In this document: positions 1 through 11,374 of the stretch, piece by piece | How positions within the stretch are numbered: the first letter of the stretch is position 1 | Layout: each line of letters opens with the position of its first letter | Assembly (NCBI GenBank): GCA_039000515.1 | Contig: JBCFYV010000001.1 | Span: 37,553,620 to 37,617,619 of the forward strand | Origin: Timema cristinae | Lineage: Eukaryota; Arthropoda; Insecta; Phasmatodea; Timematidae | Length of the DNA stretch: 64,000 nt | Direction of reading: 5' to 3' | Translations under genes and position numbers: made by a program | Notes under the pieces: generated by a model | What the model was told of the DNA's origin: nothing | Databases searched by the model: none | Seen by the model: the letters and a program-made list of their open reading frames with translations, nothing else

Positions 1-421
1 TCCAGAAACCCCTCGGGAGAGCTCTATTAAAATCATAGATAACAATTTTTAGTGCGATCAATAAAATGTTTATTCTCAAGGACGAGATAAACACAAACAA
101 AGAGACAGCATGACGAAAACCCTTGTTTAGGTTTAAGGGGGTCATGAAACGTCTAAATGTCAAAACATAATTTCACCAGTACTTTATAATAACCTTAGTA
201 GGTAGCCATGGATATAGTGCAATGGTTCTCAAAGGGTATGCCACATAAATTCACTAGAAGTGTCGCGAATTTCTCGACACTATGATAATATTGGTTAAAA
301 AAAAAATCAATTTAATTCAATACTGAGTTTTAAAAAGAAGTGAAAGGAAATTGTTATAAAGTTTGAAACATTTATTTTCTAGAGAATTTAATTACTTACA
401 ATTAAATAATTGAAATCAGTT

Positions 422-653
422 TCGGTGACCACGTGGTCTAACGTTCTACTATTATAATATACTTACTGCTGATAACGTGGTTCTAATCTCGTTCGGTGTA
501 CCGAGGGTGAATTTTCTAATATGGTTTTCCTCTCTCCCTCAACGCAAATGAGGGTACACTTCCTATACATATAACCACCCTTATTCCTAAAATCATCAGC
601 ATAATTGGTACATAAGCGTATAACCCGAACGGGTAGTAAGACATGGTACTAAA
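422..653 (+). repeat. tRNA-derived SINE, family 2, near full length
   Basis: The tRNA-like head begins CGGTGACCACGTGGTCTAACG (A-box-like), but the B-box region is degenerate. The body has the family's 'ggttttcc...ctccc...cgcaaatg.gggtacacttcct' block. It ends in the tail 'cgtataacccgaacgggtagt' followed by 'aagacatggtact' and an A run. The same body and tail recur at 18683, 30116 and, inverted, at 15786, 16515, 26894 and 42078. This copy is old. Confidence 0.8.
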
Positions 654-1839
654 AAAATGAAAAAATAACGATGATACTGTCGTTTCTTACACAAAAGTAC
701 AATTCGTGGTCGAATAGAGAAGTATCCCGTAGTGTTAAGAGCTACCAGCTTGCACATTCAGTGTGCAGCGAGGACTTACGATAAATAATAGTGTGCCGTG
801 AGCAAAAAAATAAATAAATAAAATATTGAGTGCCTCTTTTATAAAGTCGTGGGAGAGTTCCGTGAATTAGAGTGTCTAGATTAGAGCTCGGGGGATTCCC
901 CAGCTAGCTCAGTTAGTAGAGAATTTGCCCGCTAATGGCGTTAAAAATTTTTTTTTTTTTTTAACATTTCATTGTTTCAGGGGGAGGGGGGGAGGAATTG
1001 GTATTAATCAGACAGTTTTAACAAATTTTTGATTCAAATCAAAATTATACACGATTTTATTATATTTTAATTGGTATTAAAAATAACTTGAATGTGCTCA
1101 TTGATGTTATGTTAGTAATAAAATTTAAATTTAAAGAAGTCTGATTTTTTTAAAGAAATAAAAATAATGGTTAAGATAAAAAATGATTATTTAAACATAA
1201 AAGTGTGTTCGTCAATAGAAAACAAATGGTTTACACACAAACACATATATTTATTTTTACAGCGTTTATTTTGAATGGGTAGTAGGACGTGGTGCTAAAA
1301 TATGTATATACATATATGTATTCACAAAAATTCAAAACTAGCTTGAATACTATACAAGCGGCCCAGGATTTGAATCTGTGCTGAACATTTCTTTTTTGTT
1401 TTTACTTCAGCTTATCGGAGAATTTCTGATTGAACTATGAAAAGGTTTGAACAAAACGGCCTCTTCTCGTTCATCCACGAATATTCTTTTTTTTAGAGGC
1501 TTTACTAGAAGATTCGGAAGGGATTTGATGACCTGCTTGGGATAGGGTTGGAAAAGGTTGATGTCTTCAAAGACTTTTTTCTTTTCTTATTTCTCTCAGT
1601 AACATGCGGAGATGTTGTACAGATTGGCTTTCTTAGATGTCAGGACATATTTTGAGGTGGACGGCGAGAACTTATCTCTTTCTTTAAAATAAAACATGTA
1701 TCTGAGTTCTTAGCTATCACACTTGTTCCTGAAACTCTCACAATTTTTTACTAACGTAGTGATTAATGCGTATTTAACGTGAACTTTCTGAACCAACTGA
1801 TTATATATCAGCACAAGTCTTATAAACTAGATTTAATAT
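654..1839. other. AT-rich sequence with small SINE fragments
   Basis: I see no gene here. At about 900-945 there is a tRNA-like head fragment (CTAGCTCAGTTAGTAGAG, A-box-like). At 1273-1299 there is an isolated copy of the SINE tail (gaatgggtagtaggacgtgg). The rest is low-complexity AT-rich DNA with no open frame resembling a protein. Confidence 0.5.
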
Positions 1840-1995
1840 TGAAAAGACACAACATCCAACCCCATACGTTAAGTCATCATTGTGAAAGGAGAAACCCACA
1901 TTTCACAAATGGTTAACTTTTCGGCCATGCCGAGAATCTACCCGAGGACTCTTATCTCAGTAAACTACTACTAATTATCTAAGGCGTTGGATGTT
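1840..1995 (-). repeat. SINE family 4 fragment
   Basis: Read on the minus strand, the segment with 'gaaacccacatttcac' and 'acacaacatcca' matches the body of the plus-strand repeat at 3212-3480 (gtgaaatgtgggttta, ggatgttgtgtctg). It is a second, inverted copy of the same dispersed repeat. The ends are approximate. Confidence 0.5.
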
Positions 1996-2129
1996 TTACA
2001 TTTAATCGTAACCGAAAAACATCAAAAAGATAAATATATTTTTAATTATTTTATCATCAACGTCGTATTACTTACTACCTATAAGTGGTTGTCCCCATAT
2101 TTACACTATTAGTAGATCTATAAGTATGA

Positions 2130-2290
2130 ATAATGTATAGTTTTGGAGAAAGTGTACCCACATTTTCGTGGAGGTAGCGTAGGAAAACATTTTTTATAAT
2201 TTATCTCAGTACACCCACCTGAGATTCGAACCCTGGCCTCTCTATCATAGAAAATTAAAACTAGACGAGTTCGATGCCTTTTATCGTGTG
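2130..2290 (-). repeat. SINE family 2 fragment
   Basis: The stretch 'gaaagtgtacccacattttcgtggaggtag' followed by 'cacccacctgagattcgaacc' is the inverted body and B box of SINE family 2. The tail is missing and the tRNA-like head is eroded. Confidence 0.65.
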
Positions 2291-2299
2291 AAGACCTTA

Positions 2300-3210
2300 A
2301 GTAATTAATTATACAGTTTAATTTTACATGCATTTAACTTACAAATCTAAAGAAATATACATTTTTCATGCCATATTTATAAACATTTATAAATAGAAAC
2401 ACGTAAGGGCGTATGTAAAGTTTATTCAAATATTATAAAAGTTTTTAGTGGAATACATTCCATTACATGGAAGTTACAGATTTAAAAGGGCTCAAATAAT
2501 TGACAATAAGAATTTTTTATTTTAATTGTTTTTACATGATGATTTAAATATAAATGTGATGAATAATATCCGAGTTGTCAAAATCCATCAAAAATTAGTC
2601 AAAGTAATATATGTATAACACAGTATCAACATGTTTTGTTAGCGTACCCCAGATATAATTTCTCTTCAACTGTGTACCCCAAAGATGTTGGTGCAAAATG
2701 CAAGATATAATAATATTACATCTAAAATGAATAAAATACTATACAAACTAATGATATTCATGTATAAAATGTATTTATATTATATTAATATAATTTTTAT
2801 ATTGATACAATATTACGTACCCATAATATATAATTGTGTACCCCAGGGGTATGCTTACCCCAATTTGAACACCTCTAATATAATAAATTTAATTAGACAC
2901 TAGTTTAACAATTAATGTTCTTGTTATGTTGTTCACTACTAATCATATTATATTGTGGTCACATGGGTCAAGACGTGAAGTTTTAATATACATACTAGAT
3001 TTCCGTTAAGGAGTAGGTCAAAGTTCTAATCTTGAACGGGTTGTATCTACACATGTTCTAATCACCATAATTGTTCATCTCTTCTCTATGAATATGAGGG
3101 TCCGTTTTCTCCAAGTTTTCTCCTAATACTAACACCTTAGAATTTATTTACTATTATTTGTTTTTAGTGAATTAATTAAAAATAAATTTAAAAGAAAACA
3201 TTTAAGATCT
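2300..3210. other. AT-rich intergenic sequence
   Basis: I see no protein-like frame. A few short direct repeats around 'gtaccccaga/gtaccccagg' occur at 2645-2850, where 'gtacccca' appears four times, which may be a degenerate tandem array. Confidence 0.4.
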
Positions 3211-3211
3211 G

Positions 3212-3480
3212 CATTCAACAACTTAGCCCTATATGTAGTGTGTTTGTCTACTAATATAGGGGTCCTGGGTTCGATTCCTGGCACGGTTGAAAAATGTATA
3301 AATCGTGAAATGTGGGTTTACCCTCTCATAATGTTAAATTAACGGCCGGAGAATGGATGTTGTGTCTGTTCTAATATTAGGTTAAATTATAAGACATATG
3401 AGGCTATGACAGGCCTAGCCAGCTTGTAGTGGGAAAATATATGGCTTGAGAAAAACTGATCCAGGCCACAGATTGGAAAC
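3212..3480 (+). repeat. SINE family 4, tRNA-like
   Basis: The head contains a good B box (gggttcgattcctgg at about 3269) downstream of 'ctatatgtagtgtgtttgtctact'. A body follows that is repeated inverted at 1840-1995. It lacks the 'cgggtagtaagacg' tail of families 1 and 2, so it is a separate family. Confidence 0.55.
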
Positions 3481-3527
3481 AGTAAATGATGTAGAAATTT
3501 AAGATTTGTTTATAAAATAAGTGGTCA

Positions 3528-3979
3528 TCTATACTAATATTTTAAAGAGGAAAGATGTTTCTTTGTTTTTTTGTTTGCAATGGATAAACTCAAAAACTAC
3601 TGGACCGATTTTAAAAATTCTTTCACCAAAATAAAGCTACATTATCAGCGAGTAACATAGGCTATATTTTATTTTGAAAATTTAATTTATTCCTCATAAC
3701 AATGTCGATAGTATATTATATTATCGTTGGAAACAAAAAAAGTTGTTGAAGGGAAAGTGGTAATGGTGAAGGGGGCAACGGGGTAGGGCTGAGTAAAGAG
3801 GAATGAGATGAAAATAGGAGGATGGATAAAAAAGAGGGAGGGGGCTATACAGTGATGGTAAGACTGTATTTTCAAAAAAATAAGTAAAAATAGTTTTGTT
3901 TTTATATTGACATGATGAATGATTTGAAGCTTTGTTTTACAGGATTCTTTACAATATTTTTTACGGGGAAGGGGGCTAG
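3528..3979 (+). mobile_element. Short non-autonomous Helitron
   Basis: It starts TCTATACTAATATTTTAAAG right after an A and ends ...GGGGGCTAG right before a T. That is the Helitron rule: 5' TC, 3' CTRR, insertion between A and T. The 5' block with 'aaaactactggaccgatttt' is typical of dispersed insect Helitron 5' ends. I do not see a convincing 3' hairpin, so the 3' end is less certain. It has no coding capacity; protein-like frames inside are chance. Confidence 0.55.
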
Positions 3980-4426
3980 TGATTGAATAAAGCCATAAAT
4001 TAACTATTATAATGAAATAAAGTGAGAGTTGAGAAGATAATATACTATCAGTTATCAACATTACATGGAGAGTTATAAAATAGAAACGTTTTGAAAACTA
4101 TTTTAGATTTATTTTTATAGATTATATTTTATGATCATTTGACCAGACTTTAACATAGTTGATTTGGAACATTGCTGTCAGGTTTAACTCCAACTAACAC
4201 TATTTCATAGCGGTTTCCATTCCACCCATTATTTTTACTAATACAAAATTAAAAATTCATTCTTTAAAAATATTGACTTGATAAAAAAAGTAATTAATTC
4301 TTCGCCAGTTAAAATATACCAGTGTAAATACAATCTGCACAATTCACTGCGAAAAATTTAAATCAACTGAAAATGAACGATTCTTTTCAATAGAATCACA
4401 TTGAAACAAATGTAGTTTCGACCACA

Positions 4427-4430
4427 TCGT
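4427..4430. repeat. Target-site duplication of LTR element, left
   Basis: TCGT sits immediately outside the left LTR and is repeated at 10999-11002 outside the right LTR. A 4-bp duplication is usual for Gypsy-like elements. Confidence 0.75.
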
Positions 4431-5252
4431 TATGAAAAAAACAAGGGGAAAAAAAACTTATTTTAATTTAATATAATCTCGGGACCTGTGGATTTAGATA
4501 GGCACTTATACTTAACCTGCCTGCGGAGCTCCGGTAAATCACATATCTAGGTTAACATATTTATATAACATTTGTTTTGTTGTCAAAGCTATAATTATTA
4601 TATCACAATCTTAATCCAATTTAAATCATTCGATAACAAAATAAAAAAAAGACCTTTTTCCTTACATTTTCAAAGGCAAAATAAAACCAACATATATACC
4701 TAAGTCCAACCACGTACAAAATTATGGCACAGAAAGTTTATTATTTACCCTTAACACAATTAGACTTCTTTGAGTCAAACAAAATAGCCACACTGCTCAC
4801 AGCCACCTATTATTTACCTTTTTTTTATTAAAACCATCCTCAGTCCCGCAATAATATAAGAAAATTGAAACTTCTCACCCTAGACCATCTGTAGTCGAGA
4901 ACTCGATCATATGTACATATCTCTTTATGTTTACTGAAGGATATGCATGTCCTCACAAAACTCTTCAAGTAGTAATCAAGATCCTGGTGTACATCCTTTC
5001 ATAATCTTAAACTGGTAATAAGTAGTATAACAAGTCTTTTTTTTTTTTCTTTTCTAATGATTGTAAAGTTTTTACATCCCGGCATTAATATCACTTCTTT
5101 TCAACCCCACGCCAATAACAAAACAAAAGAACCTTTCCAATACACGCCAAAGAGGTGATACCATTTAGAAGTAGTAATATTGTTGGAATAGTGACGTATG
5201 GATGATTGTAAATAGGGATTATAATTAAAAGGGGATGGTTTTCTTTGTCACA
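4431..5252 (-). repeat. LTR (3' LTR of minus-strand element)
   Basis: This 822-bp block is repeated directly at 10177-10998 at essentially 100% identity. The only differences I see are one base in each of two homopolymers (8 versus 9 A after gggg, and 12 versus 11 T near 5037). On the minus strand it starts TGTGACAAAG and ends TTTTTTTCATA. The near-identity means the insertion is very recent. Confidence 0.93.
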
Positions 5253-7872
5253 GATTTGCCCCTAATGTTTCAGAAGTTAGTTTTAGTATTGAAAACTGCT
5301 ACTGGAACATTACCAGCCATTGGTGCACTTAAAGTGGTAGGAGTTAAGGTCCATTGTCTAACGACTTTTCCTTTCTTCTAAACTTGGCACCGTTGAGATC
5401 CTTGCAGGTAAGGTTGCTTGGAAATGTACATTCATTTAACCCTTTACATATTGGTTTATAGGTTTTGAAGACGCGCACTTGACTTATGTCGGTGTCCTCG
5501 CAACCAAAGCGACAAATTAAAACACCTGCTCCTGGGTTTCAACCGCACTACACCAGCTATTTGAGCAAATTCAAATGGCACTCTAGTTGTCCTCCAGGTG
5601 AAACATTTGTCTACTACCTTGGGTTTTACATAACTTTTTTTTTTTACAAACATTTACACAAATATGTTACATGGCTAATGCTTGCCTTATATAGTATAAG
5701 CTGTTAGCATTCTCTAGACCTACATACAATAAAATTACTAACACAAAACAAAACTACCCTCATTACATTGAAACAAAACCACACTTTAGCAATAGACTGG
5801 ACATATTAAAATTATTAGTTTACACACTCTTTAACTAAACCAAAATTCTTAAATATTAAATAGCTAAGTGGATGTCAAAGGTTAGATAGAAACATAGTCG
5901 TGTTACAATATGAGACTCTCCTCTTGCAACTTTTGGGACAATTGTTCCAAACAAAAAAAACAACAACTCGTGAACTCATGCCAAATTGGTGTTTCCTGAA
6001 ATGTACTGTGCCTCAATCATCTTAAATTTATCCACTAAACTCACCCTAACTGTTTGGGTACCTACAGCCCCCTAGGCTTCTTATTACACCACTGGTCGCG
6101 AATGCTGACTCTCATAATATGAAATTCAACTTCTTAAAGTGAGATTATCATAACAATCCTCTGCCAGGTGATTTACATACACCATATGAGAAAATTAAAC
6201 AAGTTAAAAATAATAATTACAAACATTAGTTGATTATATGAAGAAAAAAAATCTTTTTCAAACCCTGAGATAAACATAGACTACAATGACACAATATATT
6301 AAATAATATAGTAGTTTGACATAACTATTCAATGAAATTATAGGTTGTTTAGAAATAGACATACAAAATGTTATAACGTGCCCTATCATAAGTATAAGCC
6401 TACCATGGAAATACTGGGCCATTTTCACATAAATATCAAGCACTTATCATAAGGTGCTACACGTATGAATAATTTATAACTTCATAGGGTGTTTTAAAAT
6501 AAATACTAAGCGAAATAATAAAAAGGACATTTACACAATGTTGTCTGTTATAAGATAATGGAAATAACTTCCCTCGTTCCTGACTGCAAGGAGCGTAATG
6601 ACGGAAATCAGGTACCACACTTTCTGGGGCCTGCTTATGGCGACTAATTGGTGAAATCAAAAGTTCCGGTGCGTCTCTTCTCAGCTGTTGGGGCTACACA
6701 TCTCAAGTATACAGTACATACTTGTAAACACACAAGCCCTATCATAGGGTAACAATTGCAGATAAAGTTCATGGATTTAACTTCTTTTTCTTAAAATAAC
6801 TTCATTATAATTAAACTGAAAATGCTTAAACTTCTTAGACCTCGTCATGTTACTTGTCTGCTTCCCATACATGAACAAAGAATGACCTTGGTTGTGATGT
6901 TACGTTACTCTCAGAAAATCCCATTCTCTTCTCTCTTCCTCTAACTATATTTTCTTCTGACATATACAAAAATAAATAAATAACCTTCAAAGTTTCACCA
7001 TAAAACATTTAATAATTCTCGATGCTATTCATTTCCAATAAAAGTTGTGTGGGTTCCTGCCCTTTCACAAGTTTTAATATTCATGTGACTATCACAAGTC
7101 TGCCCAGTCTAACAGCTACCGGCACAGAGGGACTAGCCTTAATGTTGACGCTGGTTATAACCATTATACATATATTTTAAATACTCACAGGATTTTCTCT
7201 CTCTCATTTTGTAGGCACATTCTTATCGTGTAGGTCTTCGGGATGCATCTTCTCTTCACATGGGGTATTTCTTAACTTCTTTGACGTAGATACTTTAACA
7301 ATAACAAATAATCTATTACTGATTGTCGAAATTATCCATTATAATTCTTAAGTAATAATTGTGGGATAAATTACCCTTTCCACAATACAAAAAAAAAATT
7401 TCTCCACACTTTTGTTTTATCTTTCTTATCTTTCCTTAGATTGATACCTGACTTGTATAATACGGTGTGTACCTTCCAACCTTGAGAAAAAAATGCCGCA
7501 GGCTATTTGTTGGATGCTGGGAATCGTTCACCAATCTTTCCTAGAGTTTCTAAATTCTTCTTATTTTTTTTTTGTAGTTTTAAGTGTTTTAATTGTGTAG
7601 CCGGCTTTAGACATAATCAATTGTAATCCACATTGTTGTATTTCCAGGCCACCACCCATGAAGTGCTGGCAACTCGTAGAGCCATTTACCGCATTTCCCG
7701 GAGAGATGGCTCACGAAAGGGTTGACCAGCCCTTAATTTTAACATTTAATTTGCTTTTAAAATAATTGAATGTTTTACTAATACAAGTCTTTTATCGTTT
7801 TTTTTTAAAGATATTGATATAAATATTGTCTTCCCATGCTCAAATTTGAAGTCAAGTGATGATACTATTTAA
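5253..7872 (-). other. LTR-element interior without recognisable pol
   Basis: It begins next to the 3' LTR, where the minus strand reads ATTAGGGGCAAATC, a weak polypurine tract candidate. Short frames exist on both strands around 5456-5707, but none resembles a known retroelement protein. At about 7640-7730 there is a moderately GC-rich patch with no recognisable product. The rest is AT-rich and stop-dense, unlike the gag end of the same element. Confidence 0.55.
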
Positions 7873-8040
7873 TTATTTGTACAAAAGTTGGCTACTTCTG
7901 TTCTTCTGACTGACAAACACATCGATGACTCTGTTGTTGAAGTTTAGAAATTCAACATTTACATCCTTAAGTATAGAACAAACAGCCAGCGAATTTAACC
8001 GATCTTGTCCTATGGTGCTCTTGAATTTAATAGACAACTC
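7873..8040 (-). pseudogene. hAT transposase C-terminal (dimerisation) fragment
   Basis: The 55-codon frame ends in TAA at 7873 and contains GQDRLNSLAVCSI followed by NFNNRVIDVFVSQKNR. This matches the usual end of hAT-family transposases: an ERLSxLxLLSI-type block, then a DxxIDxFAxxKxRK-type block. In frame upstream a stop occurs at about 8053, and the gag frame runs into this segment from the other side. It is therefore a truncated fragment joined to gag at about 8040, inside the young LTR element. No DDE catalytic residues lie in this part, so it encodes no active enzyme. Confidence 0.7.
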
Positions 8041-10102
8041 AGAGATAATCCTTCAACTTCTGACATAAGCTCGGGAAACGTCGGATTTCCTGACATCTCC
8101 ATTTCTTCCTTTTCATTAAATAACTCTTCCCTAAGATCTACACCAAGTGTGTTGACCTTTTCTTGACCTACTAAAAATGCTCCCAGAGTGTGTGGAACCT
8201 GCGACCGGTCTGGGCTGCCTACATCGCAGGTCAACAGTTTCCCTCTTTGACAATTACATTTACATCAACTGGTTGAGGATGATGATGAATAGAACCACGG
8301 GTTGCTTGCCCTTGATAAACTGGACCTATGTTAGCTGGTACCCTATGTTGAGGGTTCGTCTGGGACGGTTGAAATGGGGTATGGGAGTTACTCCTAGACC
8401 TAAAGTCCCTGTCGTTGTCCCCATAAGGGTGGTTTCTAGGGTGGGGAAAAGGTCCGTTGACTGACCTTTTGTCTCTTACCTCAAGGTTATGATGGGAGTT
8501 TTCCCGACCTCTACCAGGATATTGGTGCTCTGTCTGGGCACCCAAACTAAACTACGGCCTGAATGGTCGCGAGGAGGTCTATCTCTCCTCCACGCTTCCT
8601 GTGGACGTGCTCCCAGTTGAAACTGTGGAGTAGGTCCTACCCGCTGTTCCACGTTCGGCCTCCTATGAAGTGGGGAACTAAACTGTCCTACTTTGTCCCT
8701 ACGCCTATCCTGTTCCAAAGCGTCCAAGCGCTGCAGTCCGGCCCTAAACTCCTCCAAAGTGTTGTAGGTAATCCCTACCAACATCTCGCGGTACCGTATG
8801 GGTAGTTGATGCGTGACCATATATATCAACTCAGAGTCACTGATGTTCGACTCGAAATTCCTACTTTTACTATACATGTCGGCAAGGTAACCCTCCAGAG
8901 TACCTCCGTTCTCATGGTACCTTGACGCATGTAATTTAGCCCTCATTTGGCCCTGGATCTCCACACTCCAAAACATGGCTAGGAATCGGGTTCGAAAACT
9001 CCTCCCAGCCTGTGATGCTTTCGCGCACTACCCACCACCAAGGCAAAGCGTCACCAGTGAGGGAACTGCCCCCTAACCTTATTTTTTTCTTATCATTTAG
9101 TCGACGCCCTTCAAAAAGTTCCTCCAGAGTGTTGAGGTGGCTAACGGGATCCTGCCCACTCCTGCGATTGAATTTAGGGAGTCTATCCCCAAGAGCCCGG
9201 TCTCCTAAAAGGGTACACAAAGATGAAGAAAATGGGCTTAAGTCGCCCAGCCCTCCTAACCTGACCTGGTCTGACAATCCCTCAAGCTGGTTCTTTACCA
9301 TTTTTACCTCCTCGGCTGTATCAGTCAACCTCTGATCCAACACCACCTGGGTTTTGGCTAAATCCCGGTTCTTGTCCTTCAGTGAGCCAACAGTAGAGTT
9401 CAGAATCCCCAGTGTATTTGTCTGACTCTCGTTTCCTGTGCGCACCTCTAGGCTTAGTCTATTCAATCCTTCCTCTAGCTGTGCGACCTGCTGTTCTTGC
9501 TTCTGTGCAATCAACCTTTGGTTTGACTCCAAGGTCAGGCTAAGCTCATCCCTTGACTCTAGGATCTCTTTCTTAACACTGGCCAGCTCCTGCCTGAACC
9601 GCTCTTCAGTGGCCTCAACTCTAACCTCAAAGTCGGCCCTGGTCTTGCCTATTGCCGCTGAAAACTCTTCCCTCATACTGACCGTTAATGAACCGATGTG
9701 ACGCATAATCTCACTGCGGGTTTCCTCCTGAGTAGAAACGAGCTTTCTCTCGAGGACTAACTGCCCTTCCCTCATCTCCATTAACAACTGTTGGATACCC
9801 GCCATAAGGTCCAACGAAGGGGTACTATGGGGAACTTCCATAGGGAAAGGAGGGATTTTGTCCCCGTCTGGTGACGGACCCTCAAAATAAGTTTGGGATG
9901 AGTCGTCGCTCAAATCCTCAACCACTACTTGGTCCCTAACTACCTTTTCCTGCTGTGGTGTTGTGGTAGCAGCATCACCCTCCAACCCTACATCAATTGA
10001 TTGTCCATCCATTATTGTGGGTAAAACCTCAGCCTCATACCTAATGTTTATCTTAGACTGTCCTCTGTCCCTACTTCTAAGAAAATACCCTTCCTGGCTC
10101 AT
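8041..10102 (-). pseudogene. LTR retrotransposon gag region, frameshifted
   Basis: Translation starts at 10102 with a charged, coiled-coil-rich N-terminal half of about 250 residues, rich in E, Q, R and L. Around 9000 it enters a capsid-like part, where the downstream frame has FWSVEIQGQMRAKLHASRY, followed by a Gly/Leu/Tyr-containing segment: the common layout of Gypsy-type Gag. The reading frame changes near 8970-9000, again near 8520-8545, and near 8231, so no continuous Gag is made from this copy. The C-terminal part is Pro/Arg/Gln rich. I see no CCHC zinc knuckle. Composition is clearly more GC-rich than the flanks. Confidence 0.8.
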
Positions 10103-10157
10103 AACCTAAACCACATTTGAAAATACTAAGTTGCTCTATCCTAACCTTATCGAAAAG

Positions 10158-10175
10158 CCCCGCGTTAAGGCGCCA
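10158..10175 (-). other. tRNA primer binding site of LTR element
   Basis: One base after the end of the 5' LTR (...CATA, G) the minus strand reads TGGCGCCTTAACGCGGGG. Starting with TGG, the complement of a tRNA CCA end, at this exact position is what a retrotransposon primer site requires. It also fixes the element's orientation. Confidence 0.8.
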
Positions 10176-10176
10176 C

Positions 10177-10998
10177 TATGAAAAAAACAAGGGGAAAAAA
10201 AAACTTATTTTAATTTAATATAATCTCGGGACCTGTGGATTTAGATAGGCACTTATACTTAACCTGCCTGCGGAGCTCCGGTAAATCACATATCTAGGTT
10301 AACATATTTATATAACATTTGTTTTGTTGTCAAAGCTATAATTATTATATCACAATCTTAATCCAATTTAAATCATTCGATAACAAAATAAAAAAAAGAC
10401 CTTTTTCCTTACATTTTCAAAGGCAAAATAAAACCAACATATATACCTAAGTCCAACCACGTACAAAATTATGGCACAGAAAGTTTATTATTTACCCTTA
10501 ACACAATTAGACTTCTTTGAGTCAAACAAAATAGCCACACTGCTCACAGCCACCTATTATTTACCTTTTTTTTATTAAAACCATCCTCAGTCCCGCAATA
10601 ATATAAGAAAATTGAAACTTCTCACCCTAGACCATCTGTAGTCGAGAACTCGATCATATGTACATATCTCTTTATGTTTACTGAAGGATATGCATGTCCT
10701 CACAAAACTCTTCAAGTAGTAATCAAGATCCTGGTGTACATCCTTTCATAATCTTAAACTGGTAATAAGTAGTATAACAAGTCTTTTTTTTTTTCTTTTC
10801 TAATGATTGTAAAGTTTTTACATCCCGGCATTAATATCACTTCTTTTCAACCCCACGCCAATAACAAAACAAAAGAACCTTTCCAATACACGCCAAAGAG
10901 GTGATACCATTTAGAAGTAGTAATATTGTTGGAATAGTGACGTATGGATGATTGTAAATAGGGATTATAATTAAAAGGGGATGGTTTTCTTTGTCACA
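10177..10998 (-). repeat. LTR (5' LTR of minus-strand element)
   Basis: This is the direct repeat of 4431-5252. It should hold the element's promoter, but I could not single out a TATA box from the general AT-richness. It is followed on the plus strand by the TCGT duplication at 10999-11002. Confidence 0.93.
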
Positions 10999-11034
10999 TC
11001 GTGTTAGAAAGCATATGTAATAATTACACTGATA

Positions 11035-11313
11035 GGTGACCTGGCGGTCTAGGGGTAAGGTGTCAGACTTATGTGATGGAGGTCCAGGGTTCAATCCTAG
11101 GTCCCGGCACAGATTTATCTGATTGCCAAACCCTTCCTTCACCTCTGAAAAGACGTGTATTAATCACAACTTGTGATTGTGTGAAATTCCAGGCCTTTAC
11201 CGTGGTTCAGATCCCACCTTAAACTGTAGGTCCTCAATTACATCTCGCACTCACACTACCATTTTACATTAACGTAAGTGCGTACAACCCGAACAAGTAG
11301 TAAGACGTGGTGC

Positions 11314-11370
<57 letters not shown>
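11035..11370 (+). repeat. tRNA-derived SINE, family 1, full length
   Basis: The head begins GGTGACCTGGCGGTCTAGG with GGTCTAGGGGTAAGG as A box and GGTTCAATCC as B box. A 'ccaaacccttccttcacctctga' body follows, then the tail ending 'tagtaagacgtggtgc', then about 54 bp of (TAA)n. An RNA polymerase III promoter of tRNA type is implied. Other copies are at 54726, 37622, 60884 and 32084 (inverted). Confidence 0.88.

Positions 11371-11374
<4 letters not shown>

Larger units (their letters stand above)
4431..10998 (-). mobile_element. Young non-autonomous LTR retrotransposon, Gypsy-like
   Basis: This 6,568-bp element reads on the minus strand. It has two 822-bp LTRs, a TCGT target duplication, a primer binding site next to the 5' LTR (TGGCGCCTTAACGCGGGG, 10158-10175) and a gag region at about 8050-10102. 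The internal part from 5253 to about 8040 shows no protease, reverse transcriptase, RNase H or integrase that I can recognise. In the place pol should occupy there is a hAT transposase C-terminus (7873-8040) and unassigned sequence. The near-identical LTRs show it moved recently, so proteins were probably supplied in trans by a complete relative. The Gypsy assignment rests on the 4-bp duplication and the gag sequence style; Bel/Pao is less likely. Confidence 0.85.

Noticed and set aside
3240..3290. Possible functional tRNA gene
   Set aside because: The B box is good, but there is no pairing acceptor or anticodon stem; it is a SINE head.
3687..4061. 124-codon minus-strand frame
   Set aside because: Lies across the short Helitron and its flank, with low-complexity Ser/Ile/Phe/Pro content; no domain or codon bias.
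9012..9701. Plus-strand frames of 87 and 107 codons
   Set aside because: They are antisense shadows of the gag coding region on the minus strand.
11035..11110. Possible functional tRNA gene
   Set aside because: It is the head of a repeated SINE with body and tail; other copies show the same arrangement.
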